A stretch of DNA of 64,000 bases from Streptomyces coffeae. GTDB taxonomy: Bacteria; Actinomycetota; Actinomycetes; Streptomycetales; Streptomycetaceae. Made by a program: the position numbers and the translations under genes. Within the stretch, counting starts at the first letter, position 1, and every line of letters starts with the position of its first letter. Below the pieces are notes generated by a model. That model searched no databases, was not told where the DNA came from, and was given only the letters and a program-made list of their open reading frames with translations. Below, one piece after another: positions 44,501 to 62,260 of this stretch. The stretch spans positions 475,638-539,637 of the forward strand of contig NZ_JAERRF010000002.1 of the NCBI RefSeq assembly GCF_016741875.1. The letters run 5' to 3'.

Positions 44501-47021
44501 GGGCGCCGGGGTCGGATGCGGAGCCCTGGATGAAGCGGTGCTGGAGGCACCGCTCGTGATCGACGACGAGGCGGGCTGCCGGATCCAGGTGACCGTCGGC
44601 GCTCCGGAGGACGACGGGCGCCGCGAGGTCGCGGTGTACTCGACCCCGGACGCCGGGCCGGACGACGAAGCCCCCGAACCGATCTGCCACGTTCGCGGCT
44701 GGCTGACCGCCGAGTCCGCTTCGCCCGCACCGTGGCCGGCGCAGTGGCCGCCGGCGGGTGCCGAGCCGATCGCGGTGGACGCGCTGTACGAGCGGATGGA
44801 GCTGGCCGGACTCGACTACGGGCCGCTGTTCAAGGGCATCCGCGCCGCCTGGCGGGCCGGGACCGGGATCTACACCGAAGTAGCGCTGCCCGATGATGCC
44901 GACGATGCGGGCTTCGTGCTGCATCCGGGCCTGTTCGACGCCGCGTTGCAGGGCGCGCTGGTGGACAAGGACCCGAACGCGTCGGTGGAGATGCCGTTCA
45001 CGTGGTCGGGGGTGCGCCCGGGGCGGCGGGTGCGGTCGGCACGGGTGCGGATCGTCACCTCCGCCGAGACCGGACTGCACGTCGACATGGTGGACGAGAC
45101 CGGCGAGCCAGTGATGAGCATCGGCGGCCTGGTGTACCGAACGGTGGACCCGGCGCAGCTCGAGACGGCGCGCGGCGGAGGACCGGACTCGCTGTACGGG
45201 GTCGAGTGGGTGCCGGTACCGATGGGGCAGGCGGAACCCGCGCGGCTGGTCCGAGTGGGTTGGGGCGCTGACGGTTTCACCGATCTGGACGCGGTGGAAC
45301 GGGCGATCGCCGAGGGCGACGCGGCCCCGGATGCGGTCCTGGTCCGGATCGCCCCGGACATCACCTCGGACGCTCCGGCCCCGGCGGCCCGCGAAGCCGC
45401 CGAACAGATGCTCGCCACGCTGCAACGGTGGCTGGCCGGCGAACGTCTGGGCGCGACCCGGCTGGTCGCGGTCACCCGCGGCGCGGTGGCGCTCGACGGG
45501 GAAACACCCGACATCGCCCAGGCCTCGGCCTGGGGTCTCGGGCGAAGTGTCCAGTCCGAGCATCCGGGCCGGATCCTGCTCGTCGACCTCGACGACGACG
45601 GTGCCGACGTGCCATGGGACAGCTTGCTGGCAGCCGGCGAACCGCAGCTGGCCGTGCGGGCGGGCCAGGTGTCGGCGCCGCGACTGGCGCGGGTGCCCGC
45701 GGTCGCCGAGGACGCGATGCGCTCGCTCGACCCGAACGGCACCGTGCTGGTCACCGGCGGCACCGGCGGCCTGGGTGTGGTGTTCGCCCGTCACCTGGCC
45801 GCCACGCACCGGGTCGAGAACCTGGTGCTGGTCAGCCGGCGCGGCCCCGACGCCGACGGCGCCGCCGAACTGGAGGCCGAGCTGACCGCGCTCGGTGCGC
45901 GGGTGCGGATCGTGGCCTGCGACATCGGCGACCGGGACCAGGTCCTTGCGTTGCTGGACTCGCTGGAGGCCCCGCTCACGGCGGTCGTGCACACCGCCGG
46001 AGTGCTCGCCGACGGGGTGGTCGAGTCGGTCACCCCGGAGCAGCTCGCCGAGGTCATGCGACCGAAGGTGGACGCGGCGTGGCTGCTGCACGAACTGACC
46101 GCGGACGCGAACCTGTCGGCGTTCGTGCTGTTCTCCTCGGGCGCCTCGCTGTTCGGTAACCCGGGGCAGGCCTGCTATGCCGCCGCGAACGCCGGTCTCG
46201 ACGCGATGGCTCAGCGGTTGCGGGCCGCCGGAGTGCCGGCCACCTCCCTGGCCTGGGGGGTGTGGGGCGACGGGGCCGGGATGGCCGGCCGCCTCGACAG
46301 CACCAATGTGGCCCGTATCGAGAGCGCTGGTGTGGCACTGCTGCCGGTCGATCGTGGCCTGGAGCTGTTCGACTACTCACTGGGTCTCGATGCCGGACTC
46401 CTGGCTCCGGTGCAGCTGGACATGGCCGGACTGCGGGCCCAGGCCCGGACGGGGGCGCTGCCCCCGCTGCTGCGCGGACTCGTGCGGGTTCCGGCACGGA
46501 CCGCTGAGCCCACCGGCGGTTCGCTCGCGCAACGGCTGGCCGGGGTCGCCGAGGAGGACCGCGAGCAGGTGGTCCTGGAGGTGGTGCAGGCGCAGGTGTC
46601 GGCCGTGCTCGGACACGAATCGGCGTCGGCGATCGACCCCGACCGGACGTTCACGGACATGGGATTCGATTCGCTCGCCGGCGTCGGGTTGCGGAACCGG
46701 CTCAGCAAGATCACCGGTCTGCGGTTGCCCGCCACCCTCGTCTTCGACCACCCGAACGCGGCGGCGGTGACGCGGTATCTCCTCGAGTCCGTCGAACCGG
46801 AGGCCGTGACCGACGGCCGGGCCGACGACGACACCGCCGAGATCCGCGCGGTTCTCGCCTCGATTCCGATCGAACGGCTGCGCCAGGCGAGGCTGCTGGA
46901 CACCTTGTTCGATCTGGCGCGCGGCGACGTGCCTGAGGAGGAGACCCGGGACGGTGGCGGCGAGTCGGTCGACGACCTCGACGCGGAAGCACTGATCCGG
47001 ATGGCTCGAGGGGACCGGTAG
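41526..47021 (+). CDS. Type I PKS, one module: KS-AT-DH-KR-ACP
   Basis: 1831-aa extension module. An N-terminal docking coiled coil (1-38) receives an acyl chain from another protein. KS 39-465 has active Cys210 in DTACSSSL, His345 (HGTGT) and His384 (SNIGH). AT 570-860 has Ser662 in GHSQG and YASH (763-766), which predicts methylmalonyl-CoA. DH 935-1210 has His972 in [10 protein letters not shown] and Asp1138. KR 1400-1580 has GGTGGLG, Lys1514, Ser1538 and Tyr1551, all intact; the diagnostic LDD is LAD. ACP Ser1716 sits in GFDSL. A C-terminal docking region (1760-1831) follows. No ER is present, so the module leaves an alpha-methyl double bond. It starts 4 bp into the KAS III-like frame and ends 8 bp before the next PKS gene. 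Confidence 0.95.
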   Translation: MTTVTGEQQEKLLRYLKNSAIELNETRALLRETEERATEPLAVVGMSCRYPGADSPEELWEVVAEGRDAISGFPLDRGWDLERLYDPDPDQLGASYTRAGGFVPSATSFDADFFAISPREALSMDPQQRLLLELSWEAFEGAGIDPASLRGSDTGVYCGVGPSDYASVPAGAAPQIEGLRLTGGTTSVVSGRVAYTFGLEGPALSVDTACSSSLVALHLAAQALRTGECSLALVGGVTVLAGPTLFLDFSRQRGLAPDGRCKPYAAAADGTGFADGAGVVLLERLSDARRNGHRVLAVVRGSAVNQDGLSNGLTAPNGPSQERVIRQALTNAGVSAADVDAVEGHGTGTKLGDPIEVQALLATYGQEREHGPLWLGSIKSNIGHSSAGAGMAGLIKMVQALRNEALPATLHVDRPSPHVNWESGGVELLTEMRPWKTNGRPRRAGVSSFGVSGTNCHVILEETPFDVSADAVEPAPIAEPPAVPVLVSGRGTAALRAQADRLRASVLARPELTMAEVGFSSATTRAHLDQRAVVMASDRGTLLSGLAELAAGEPSAAVAEGKVLTPDARPVFVFPGQGAQWEGMAVELLDSSPVFAREIAACGDALGEFVDWRLEDVLRGAAGAPSLERVDVVQPALFAVMVSLAALWRSYGVEPMAVVGHSQGEIAAAVVAGGLSPADGARVVALRSRAVAERLAGFGGMMSVAASVEQVEELIAPYGGRASVAAVNGPTAVVVSGEPGVLDELIAACEREEVWARRIAVDYASHSTQVESIEDELAQVLGPVAPRSGSIPFYSTTVGGFVDTAVLDGAYWYRNLRGRVGFEPAVRALVDHGAGCFVEMSPHPVLTMAVEDTVADHGAGSRVGVVGSLRRDEGGFERFALSAAEAHVTGVTVDWSAFYAGSGARAVPLPTYAFQRNRYWLTSGTGAGDAAAVGMHTVNHPVLAAASRVGDRDEWVYTGRLSTDSQPWIRDHVVFGIPIAPGTALVELALAAGAGVGCGALDEAVLEAPLVIDDEAGCRIQVTVGAPEDDGRREVAVYSTPDAGPDDEAPEPICHVRGWLTAESASPAPWPAQWPPAGAEPIAVDALYERMELAGLDYGPLFKGIRAAWRAGTGIYTEVALPDDADDAGFVLHPGLFDAALQGALVDKDPNASVEMPFTWSGVRPGRRVRSARVRIVTSAETGLHVDMVDETGEPVMSIGGLVYRTVDPAQLETARGGGPDSLYGVEWVPVPMGQAEPARLVRVGWGADGFTDLDAVERAIAEGDAAPDAVLVRIAPDITSDAPAPAAREAAEQMLATLQRWLAGERLGATRLVAVTRGAVALDGETPDIAQASAWGLGRSVQSEHPGRILLVDLDDDGADVPWDSLLAAGEPQLAVRAGQVSAPRLARVPAVAEDAMRSLDPNGTVLVTGGTGGLGVVFARHLAATHRVENLVLVSRRGPDADGAAELEAELTALGARVRIVACDIGDRDQVLALLDSLEAPLTAVVHTAGVLADGVVESVTPEQLAEVMRPKVDAAWLLHELTADANLSAFVLFSSGASLFGNPGQACYAAANAGLDAMAQRLRAAGVPATSLAWGVWGDGAGMAGRLDSTNVARIESAGVALLPVDRGLELFDYSLGLDAGLLAPVQLDMAGLRAQARTGALPPLLRGLVRVPARTAEPTGGSLAQRLAGVAEEDREQVVLEVVQAQVSAVLGHESASAIDPDRTFTDMGFDSLAGVGLRNRLSKITGLRLPATLVFDHPNAAAVTRYLLESVEPEAVTDGRADDDTAEIRAVLASIPIERLRQARLLDTLFDLARGDVPEEETRDGGGESVDDLDAEALIRMARGDR

Positions 47022-47029
47022 GGACAAGC

Positions 47030-56247
<9,218 letters not shown>

Positions 56248-56248
<1 letters not shown>

Positions 56249-57684
56249 TGACCCCTCCCGACGCGAACGACGTAGCGGTCGAGGACGGCGCCGGGCGCTG
56301 CCCGGTCGACCACACCGCGCAGCCGGAGGAGACGGTGATCCCGTCCTCGGAGGTGCCGGGTCCGGCACTGGGCCAGCGGGAGCAAATGGCGCGGTGGGCC
56401 AAGGCACGCACCGATTTCCTGATCGAGTGCAAGCGACTGTACGGATCCCGGTTCCGGCTGGGCTTCCTGCCGGGCGTCGAGTTCTTCGTGCTCACCGACC
56501 CGGACGAGGTGCGGGCCGTCTACCAGGCACCACGCACCAGCCTGCACTGCGGCAACTCGAACGGTGCGCTGGAGAAGTACTTCGGCAACACCGGGCTCGC
56601 CTTCCTCGACGAGGGCGAGCATCTGGCCCGCCGCAAGGCCCTCACCCGCAGCTTCAAGGGTGCGGCCTTCTCCCGCATCACCGAAGCGGTGGAGCAGATC
56701 ACGGTGGACGCGGTCGCGCAGTGGCCGCGTGACGAGGTCGTCGACATGCACCCGCTGGTGCACCGCTGGGCGATGAACGTGATCCGGGAAGTCGTGTTCG
56801 GCAAGGTGACCCCGACCTGCTGGCCTCAGCTGCTCGACGCGCTGATGGATCTGCTCGAGCTCAACACCTACCCCACCGCGATGCTGATGATCGACCGGTG
56901 GTCACCGGCGAAGAAGCGGCTCATGAAGAAGCGGCCCGGCACCGGGCTCAAGGACTTCTGGAGGAACCGGCCCCGGGTCGACGCACTGATCGCCCAGGCG
57001 GTGGCCGAGCGCGTGGAGCGCGGTGAGCTCGGCAACGACATGCTGTCGGTCCTGCTCGGCATCGAGCGCGAGGACGGCTCGTCCCTGTCGGGCACGGAAA
57101 TACGCGACGAGATCATGACCATGTTCGTCGCCGGCACCGTGACGACCGTGTCCGCGGTCTGCTGGTCGGTGGAGCACTTCTCCCGGGATACGGAGCGGCT
57201 CGGCAGGCTGCGTGACGAGATCGCCGAGGGAGCGTCCGAGGAGTACCTCACCGCCGCGGTGCACGAGGTGCTGCGGCTCAACCCGCCGCTGCCGAACAAT
57301 CTGGCGCGTCAGGTCATGGAGCCGATTGTGATCGGCGGCGTGCGGTACGAGCCCGGTCAGCTGCTGGTGCCGAGCGCGGAGCTGATGAACAACGACCCGG
57401 AGCGCTACCCCGAGCCGGAGAAGTACCGCCCGGAGCGGTTCCTCGGCGTGCAGCCGGGCCAGTACACGTGGATCCCGTTCGGCGGCGGGCACACCCGCTG
57501 CATGGGTGACCGGATCGCGATCCACGAGATCAAGGTCATGCTGCGCGAGCTGGTGACCCACGTCGACTTCGAGCCTGCCGAGGCGGATCCGGCGAAGGCG
57601 GTGCCGCGTGGTCCGGTCGTGGTGCCCGAGCGCGGTCCGCGGATGGTGCTGCGCCCCCGGACCGCGGTGGCGGCCGGGAACTGA
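56248..57684 (+). CDS. Cytochrome P450 (first)
   Basis: 478-aa monooxygenase. The I-helix oxygen-binding motif is AGTVTTVSAVCW, the ExxR is EVLR in VHEVLRLNPPLP, and the haem-ligand loop is FGGGHTRCMG with the axial Cys. The ATG shares its first base with the PKS stop codon (TGATG), so translation is coupled and a tailoring role for the polyketide is likely. The longer C-terminal half and PFGGGHTRC-type loop resemble non-CYP105/107 families. No ferredoxin or reductase gene is in the window, so electrons must come from elsewhere. Confidence 0.9.
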
Positions 57685-57715
57685 CTGCGGATATTCAGTG
57701 AACAAGGAGATTTTT

Positions 57716-58660
57716 GTGTCTGTCCCCTTTACCACCGGTGTGCACCGGCTCGCGCCGGAGACGTTCGCCTATGTCCAAGGCAGTCGCGCCACCGGGTACG
57801 CCAACGCGGGCCTGGTGTGCAGCGGTGACGAAGCGTTGCTTGTGGACACGTTCTACACCCTCGGCCAGACTCGGCAGATGCTGTCGGCCATCGCCGAAGC
57901 GGTGCCTACGACCGACATCTGCTGGGTGGTGAACACCCACCACGACGGTGATCACTGGTGGGGCAACCAGCTCGTGGCGGACGCCATGATCGTGTCCTCC
58001 ACCGCGGCGGCGCGGAAGATGCGCCACGCCGGTCCGGAGACCGTGGCCCCGTTCCTGTCCGCCGACACCGACCCCCGGCTGCGCGCGTACGTGGAGCCCT
58101 TCGACTTCTCCGGCATCACCCCGACCTACCCGACGATCACGTTCGGCGGGGAACTCGAGTTGACCGTGGGCAAGCGGACCGTGCGGCTGATCGAGGTCGG
58201 CCCTGCCCACACCGATGGCGATGTCATCATCCACGTTCCCGATGAACGAGTCGTGTACGCCGGCGACATCCTCATGTTCGGCTCCCATGGTGTCGTCCAC
58301 TCCGGCCCCATCGACAACTGCATCCGCGCCTGCGAATCGATTCTCGAACTCGATGCCGAGACCGTCGTCCCCGGCCACGGCCCGGTTGGCGGCAAACAGG
58401 AGGTGGTCCGGGCCCGCGACTACCTCGAGCGGGTGAAGGCCCACGCCACCGCCGCCCACCAGCAGGGCAAGTCCCCCCTGGAGGCCGCACGCGAATTCGA
58501 TCTCAGCGAGTTCGCCGACCTCGACAACGCCGAACGCCTCATCCTCAACATCGGTGCCGTCTATCGCGAACTCAACGGCGACGGCACACCGGGAATGAGC
58601 CCGCTGCTGCACCAGATGGTGGAGCTGAAGGAGTCCCTGGAAGCCACGGTGACGGCATGA
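57716..58660 (+). CDS. Metallo-beta-lactamase-fold hydrolase
   Basis: 314-aa metalloenzyme. The zinc motif HxHxDH appears as NTHHDGDHWWGN, with further ligands in VGPAHTDGDVIIHVP and VVPGHGPVGGKQE, and Asp in VVYAGDILMFG. GTG 57716 follows AAGGAGA at six bases. It sits between two P450 genes, 31 bp after the first and overlapping the next gene by 4 bp (ATGA), so it belongs to the polyketide operon. Members of the fold in PKS clusters act as thioesterases, hydrolases or cyclases; which applies here is not shown by the sequence. Confidence 0.88.
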   Translation: MSVPFTTGVHRLAPETFAYVQGSRATGYANAGLVCSGDEALLVDTFYTLGQTRQMLSAIAEAVPTTDICWVVNTHHDGDHWWGNQLVADAMIVSSTAAARKMRHAGPETVAPFLSADTDPRLRAYVEPFDFSGITPTYPTITFGGELELTVGKRTVRLIEVGPAHTDGDVIIHVPDERVVYAGDILMFGSHGVVHSGPIDNCIRACESILELDAETVVPGHGPVGGKQEVVRARDYLERVKAHATAAHQQGKSPLEAAREFDLSEFADLDNAERLILNIGAVYRELNGDGTPGMSPLLHQMVELKESLEATVTA

Positions 58661-59265
58661 CGCGTCAGAACACCGTTCCCCGTATGGCCCCCGCGCCCGC
58701 GGAGCAGGTCCGTGCCCTGCTCGGGATGCCCGCCGCCGTGCAGTCCGACCCCGACGGCCCGCTGTCGCACATGGTCGGCCAGCCCGTGATCAACATCCTG
58801 GGCGTCCTCGGCAACCACCCCGCTCTGCTGTCCGGGGTGAACCCGATGCTCTCCGCGCTCGGCCAGGGGAAGCTGACCTTGCGCGACCGAGAGCTGATGG
58901 TGCTGCGGGTGGGGTACGTCCTGCAGTCGCACTACGAGTGGGCCCATCATGTGGCGATCGGCTCCAAGGCCGGTCTCACCGAGGAGGAGATCGCCCGGGT
59001 CCCCGCCGGCCCGGACGCCCCCGGCTGGTCCGAGCACGACGCCGCCCTGCTGCGGGCGGTCGACGAGCTGCGCGGTCCGGAGGCCAGGCTGTCCGACCGG
59101 ACGTGGCAGCAGCTCTCGTCCGCGTACGACGCACAGCAGATGCTGGAAGTGCTGGCCATTGTCGGCGCGTATTCGATGCTCGCCTACATCCTCAAATCCT
59201 GCGACGTCGCCATCGACGACTGGCTCACCGACCCGGCAGACCTGCCAAGACCCCAAGGAGAATGA
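58657..59265 (+). CDS. Carboxymuconolactone decarboxylase-like protein
   Basis: 202-aa all-helical protein. The core DRELMVLRVGYVLQSHYEWA and then HHVAIGSKAGLTEEEIARV matches the CMD/AhpD family, but the catalytic CxxC of peroxidase-type AhpD is absent (the YEWAHH region replaces it), as in the gamma-CMD-like group. It follows the metallohydrolase with an ATGA overlap and precedes the second P450 by 5 bp. Its role may be lactone, decarboxylation or isomerisation chemistry on the polyketide; this is inference from family and context. Confidence 0.85.
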   Translation: MTRQNTVPRMAPAPAEQVRALLGMPAAVQSDPDGPLSHMVGQPVINILGVLGNHPALLSGVNPMLSALGQGKLTLRDRELMVLRVGYVLQSHYEWAHHVAIGSKAGLTEEEIARVPAGPDAPGWSEHDAALLRAVDELRGPEARLSDRTWQQLSSAYDAQQMLEVLAIVGAYSMLAYILKSCDVAIDDWLTDPADLPRPQGE

Positions 59266-59270
59266 GGAAA

Positions 59271-60485
59271 ATGACCCCGGTCACCGGCTCCGTGCAAGAA
59301 GAAACCATCGGAACGGACTTCTTCGACGATCCGCACAAGTACTACCGCCGCTGGCGTAAGAGCGGGCCCGTTCTCCGGGTCCGTCGGCCCAGTGGTCTGC
59401 CGCACTGGCTGATCACCGGTTACGACGAAGCCCGTGCCGCACTCGCGGATCCGCGGATGCGTAAGAACGTCACCGATCTCTACGAGATCCTGCGCCACGC
59501 CTCCCCCGACGGGAGGGGCGCCGGCGCCTCGGAACTGCTGTCATCGCACATGCTGAACAGTGATCCGCCCGAGCACACCCGGCTGCGGAAGCTCGTCGGC
59601 CGGGAGTTCACCGGGCGACGTGTCGCCGCCCTGCGGCCGCGCATCGAGCACATCACCAAGGACCTGCTCGACCAGATGGACGGCCAGGACGAAGTCGACC
59701 TGATCGAGGGGTTGGCGGCACCGTTGCCGGTCATGGTGATCTGCGAACTGCTCGGTGTGCCGTTCGACGATCGTGAGAACTTCCAGAAGTGGTCCAAGGT
59801 CCTGCTGGATGCCGATCCCAATGTCGACATGGCCGCGGTCTCGCAGCAGATGAGTGATTATCTGGCTGCTTTGCTGGAGGCCAAGCGTGCCGCACCCGGT
59901 AACGACCTGTTGTCCGGGTTGGTCACCGCCGGCGAGGACGGTGATCAGCTCAGCGTGGATGAGCTGATCGCGATGGCGTTCCTGTTGTTGGTCGCGGGGC
60001 ACGAGACGGCGCTGCACCTGATCGGCAACGGTGTCTACATGATGTTGCGGGATCGGGAGGCGTTCGAGGCGTTGCGGGCGCACCCGGACCGGATTCCCGC
60101 CGCGACGGAGGAGGTGCTCCGTCGTTTCGGCCCGGTCGGTTGGGCAACGATGCGGTACACCGGTGAGGACGTCAGCGTCGGTGGTGTCGACATCCCCGCC
60201 GGAGAGCTCGTGTGCATCTCGCTCGACGCGGCCAATCACGACCCCGCGTACAACGACGAGCCGCCCCGGCTGCACCAGGTGGAAGAGAGCCCCAAGCACC
60301 TGGCCTTCGGGCACGGTATCCACTTCTGCCTCGGCGCCCCGCTGGGCCGGCTGGAGGCGAACGTCGCGTTCACCCAGCTGCTGGAACGGTTCGGTGGGTT
60401 GCGGCTGGCGGATCCCGACTTCTTCCCCGACTGGCGGATCGGCTTCATGCGCGGTTTCGGTTCCCTGCCGGTGCGCCTGAGGTGA
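59271..60485 (+). CDS. Cytochrome P450 (second), actinobacterial tailoring type
   Basis: 404-aa monooxygenase of the CYP105/CYP107-like shape. The I-helix is LLVAGHETALHLIGNG, the ExxR is EEVLRRF, PERF is replaced by the PPRLHQVEES stretch, and the haem loop is FGHGIHFCLG. The acid-alcohol pair is E-T in AGHET, so normal oxygen activation is expected. ATG 59271 follows AAGGAG and GAGGA; ATG 59262 is an alternative. It is part of the same operon as the first P450. Substrate position on the polyketide is unknown. Confidence 0.9.
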   Translation: MTPVTGSVQEETIGTDFFDDPHKYYRRWRKSGPVLRVRRPSGLPHWLITGYDEARAALADPRMRKNVTDLYEILRHASPDGRGAGASELLSSHMLNSDPPEHTRLRKLVGREFTGRRVAALRPRIEHITKDLLDQMDGQDEVDLIEGLAAPLPVMVICELLGVPFDDRENFQKWSKVLLDADPNVDMAAVSQQMSDYLAALLEAKRAAPGNDLLSGLVTAGEDGDQLSVDELIAMAFLLLVAGHETALHLIGNGVYMMLRDREAFEALRAHPDRIPAATEEVLRRFGPVGWATMRYTGEDVSVGGVDIPAGELVCISLDAANHDPAYNDEPPRLHQVEESPKHLAFGHGIHFCLGAPLGRLEANVAFTQLLERFGGLRLADPDFFPDWRIGFMRGFGSLPVRLR

Positions 60486-60550
60486 GTGACGCTGCGACTG
60501 CGGTGTCGGCCGGGGAGCAAGTGAGATCGGTGAAAAAGGTCAGGGAATCG

Positions 60551-60601
60551 ATGAGGAGTTTCTTCTCATTGCGTATTCCGAATTCGGAGTTGACGGCATG
60601 A
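60551..60601 (+). other. Possible 16-codon leader ORF overlapping the methyltransferase start
   Basis: ATG 60551 begins a short frame, MRSFFSLRIPNSELTA, whose TGA overlaps the methyltransferase ATG (ATGA at 60598-60601). It contains a perfect 12-bp palindrome TCCGAATTCGGA (60577-60588). It could couple translation or be fortuitous. Confidence 0.3.
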
Positions 60602-61635
60602 CTGAAGCGAAACACAAGCAACGACTGTTCGAATTGGCATTCGGGCATATGGCCACGCAGACGGTCGCCACCGCGGTGCGTCTGGGGGTGGCCGACACAC
60701 TCGGCGACGGTGAGCGGACCGGCACCGAGCTCGCCGCCGCGCTCGACACGGACGCAGCGGCGACAACCCAGCTGTGCAGTGCGCTCGCCGCGCTCGGGAT
60801 ACTGACCCAGGCGGTGTCCGGGGAGTTCCGGTTGACCGAGGTCGGCGCCCTGCTGCGTACTGACCGGGCCGATTCGTTGCACTCCTTCACACGGACGTTC
60901 ACCGATCCGGCAGTACAGGGGGCGTGGCGTGAACTGGACACCGCCGTACGCACCGGAAGCGCTACCTTCAACACCGTATTCGGAAAGTCGTTCTTCGAGT
61001 ACGTCGCGGGCGATCCGGAACTGTCGACCCACTTCCCCGCCGCCTTGAGGCAAAGCGCCCTGCAGACCGCGGAAGCGCTACCGCATCACTACGATTTCGC
61101 CGCTTTCGACACCGTGGCCGATATCGGTGGCGGCAGCGGCGCGGTGCTCGCCGCCATCCTGGCCGCCCATCCCGGCCTGCGCGGCATCCTGTACGACACC
61201 GTCGCGGCGGTCGACACGTCCGAAGCGACCCTGACGGCGGCCGGAGTCGCCGACCGCTGCACCGTGATGTCCGGCGACATCGGGACCGAGATACCCGCCG
61301 GTGCCGACCTCTACCTGATCAAGAACGTCGTGCACTACGCCGATGACGATCGCGCGGTCACGGTTCTCGGCAACATCAGGCGAGTGATTCCCCCGCATGG
61401 CCGCCTGCTCATCGTGGATCCGGTCATGCCCAATACCGTCGACGGCTCTCTCCCGGACACGATGTACCTCAGCGATCTCCACATGCGGCTCATCGGCGCC
61501 GGCCAGGGACGTACCAAGGCCGAGTTCGAAAGCCTCTGTGCCCGTGCCGGCTTCCCCGTCACCGAGTTCGCCCTGCTGCCCGCTCCGATGGCCTTCTCAC
61601 TGATCGAGGCGCTCCCCGGGGACAGCGACCACTGA
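60598..61635 (+). CDS. SAM-dependent O-methyltransferase (AurI/TcmO type)
   Basis: 345-aa methyltransferase of the plant-like O-methyltransferase family 2. An N-terminal dimerisation winged-helix region (1-110; MATQTVATAVRLGVADTLGD) precedes the AdoMet fold, with motif I VADIGGGSGAVLAAILA and the catalytic-site region LIKNVVHYADDDRAV (His near 245). Family members methylate phenolic or enolic hydroxyls; AurI does so on the aureothin pyrone. It is the last gene of the tailoring group, and the 625 bp after it hold no clear gene. Methylation of a pyrone hydroxyl is an attractive inference. Confidence 0.9.
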   Translation: MTEAKHKQRLFELAFGHMATQTVATAVRLGVADTLGDGERTGTELAAALDTDAAATTQLCSALAALGILTQAVSGEFRLTEVGALLRTDRADSLHSFTRTFTDPAVQGAWRELDTAVRTGSATFNTVFGKSFFEYVAGDPELSTHFPAALRQSALQTAEALPHHYDFAAFDTVADIGGGSGAVLAAILAAHPGLRGILYDTVAAVDTSEATLTAAGVADRCTVMSGDIGTEIPAGADLYLIKNVVHYADDDRAVTVLGNIRRVIPPHGRLLIVDPVMPNTVDGSLPDTMYLSDLHMRLIGAGQGRTKAEFESLCARAGFPVTEFALLPAPMAFSLIEALPGDSDH

Positions 61636-62260
61636 CAACCAACGGGCAACGGACACGTCCACGCCGGCACCGTCGGCGGAAGCAGTCCAGTTACTGCCAC
61701 GAGAAGCCGGGATTCAGCCCAAGTGGCTTGTCCCGGCGCTTCGTTGCGCTCTCGACGGCAGCCTGCGGACATTGCCGGCCATTTGGGGAACCGCCGTGGG
61801 CGTGGCAGCTTGGTGCACGGTTTTCGGGAACCAGTGATGCACTGAACAGATTTGCTGACGATACGTAACGGCCCGGTTGTATCTGTGGCAGGTTGCTGGC
61901 TCCACACCCCCGTTCATCGCCGGCCTGCTCCGGTCGTACGGCATGCTGTTTCTCAGCGCGGCTTGAGCAGCACTGCTCGCCGCCTGAGTTCTCGCGGCAA
62001 GGGCGCGGACGCGCCGCACCGTTGCCACGTCGACGATTCATAACGGGGATGAGTCATGGCTGAGGCAGTTCTGTACACAGACCGTCGGCATGTTCCGGAT
62101 TGAGGAAAATCCGCAGCCGAGCGTTTCTTGACCGATGGACGACGTGGCCCGGAAGCCGTGCCGTTGGCGACGGTGATCCGGTGGCCCGAGACGGAAGACG
62201 TGGCATGAAAGCAGTCGAGAACCCGGTCGCCTCGCCGCGTCCGGACGGGGAGGCGTAACT
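61636..62260. other. Gene-poor interval between tailoring genes and the third PKS
   Basis: No convincing gene is seen in these 625 bp. Third-position bias is weak in all frames, and stop codons interrupt a plus-strand stretch with hydrophobic runs (for example IWGTAVGVAAWCTVFGNQ near 61780), which may be a decayed membrane protein. Two tiny frames (15 codons at about 62056, 17 codons at 62204-62257, the latter ending just before the PKS start) are unsupported. Confidence 0.4.

Noticed and set aside
44328..45155. The dehydratase of the one-module PKS as possibly inactive
   Set aside because: Although it opens with NHPVLAAA rather than the usual HPLLGA, the HxxxGxxxxP motif (His972) and Asp1138 are both intact, so activity is expected.
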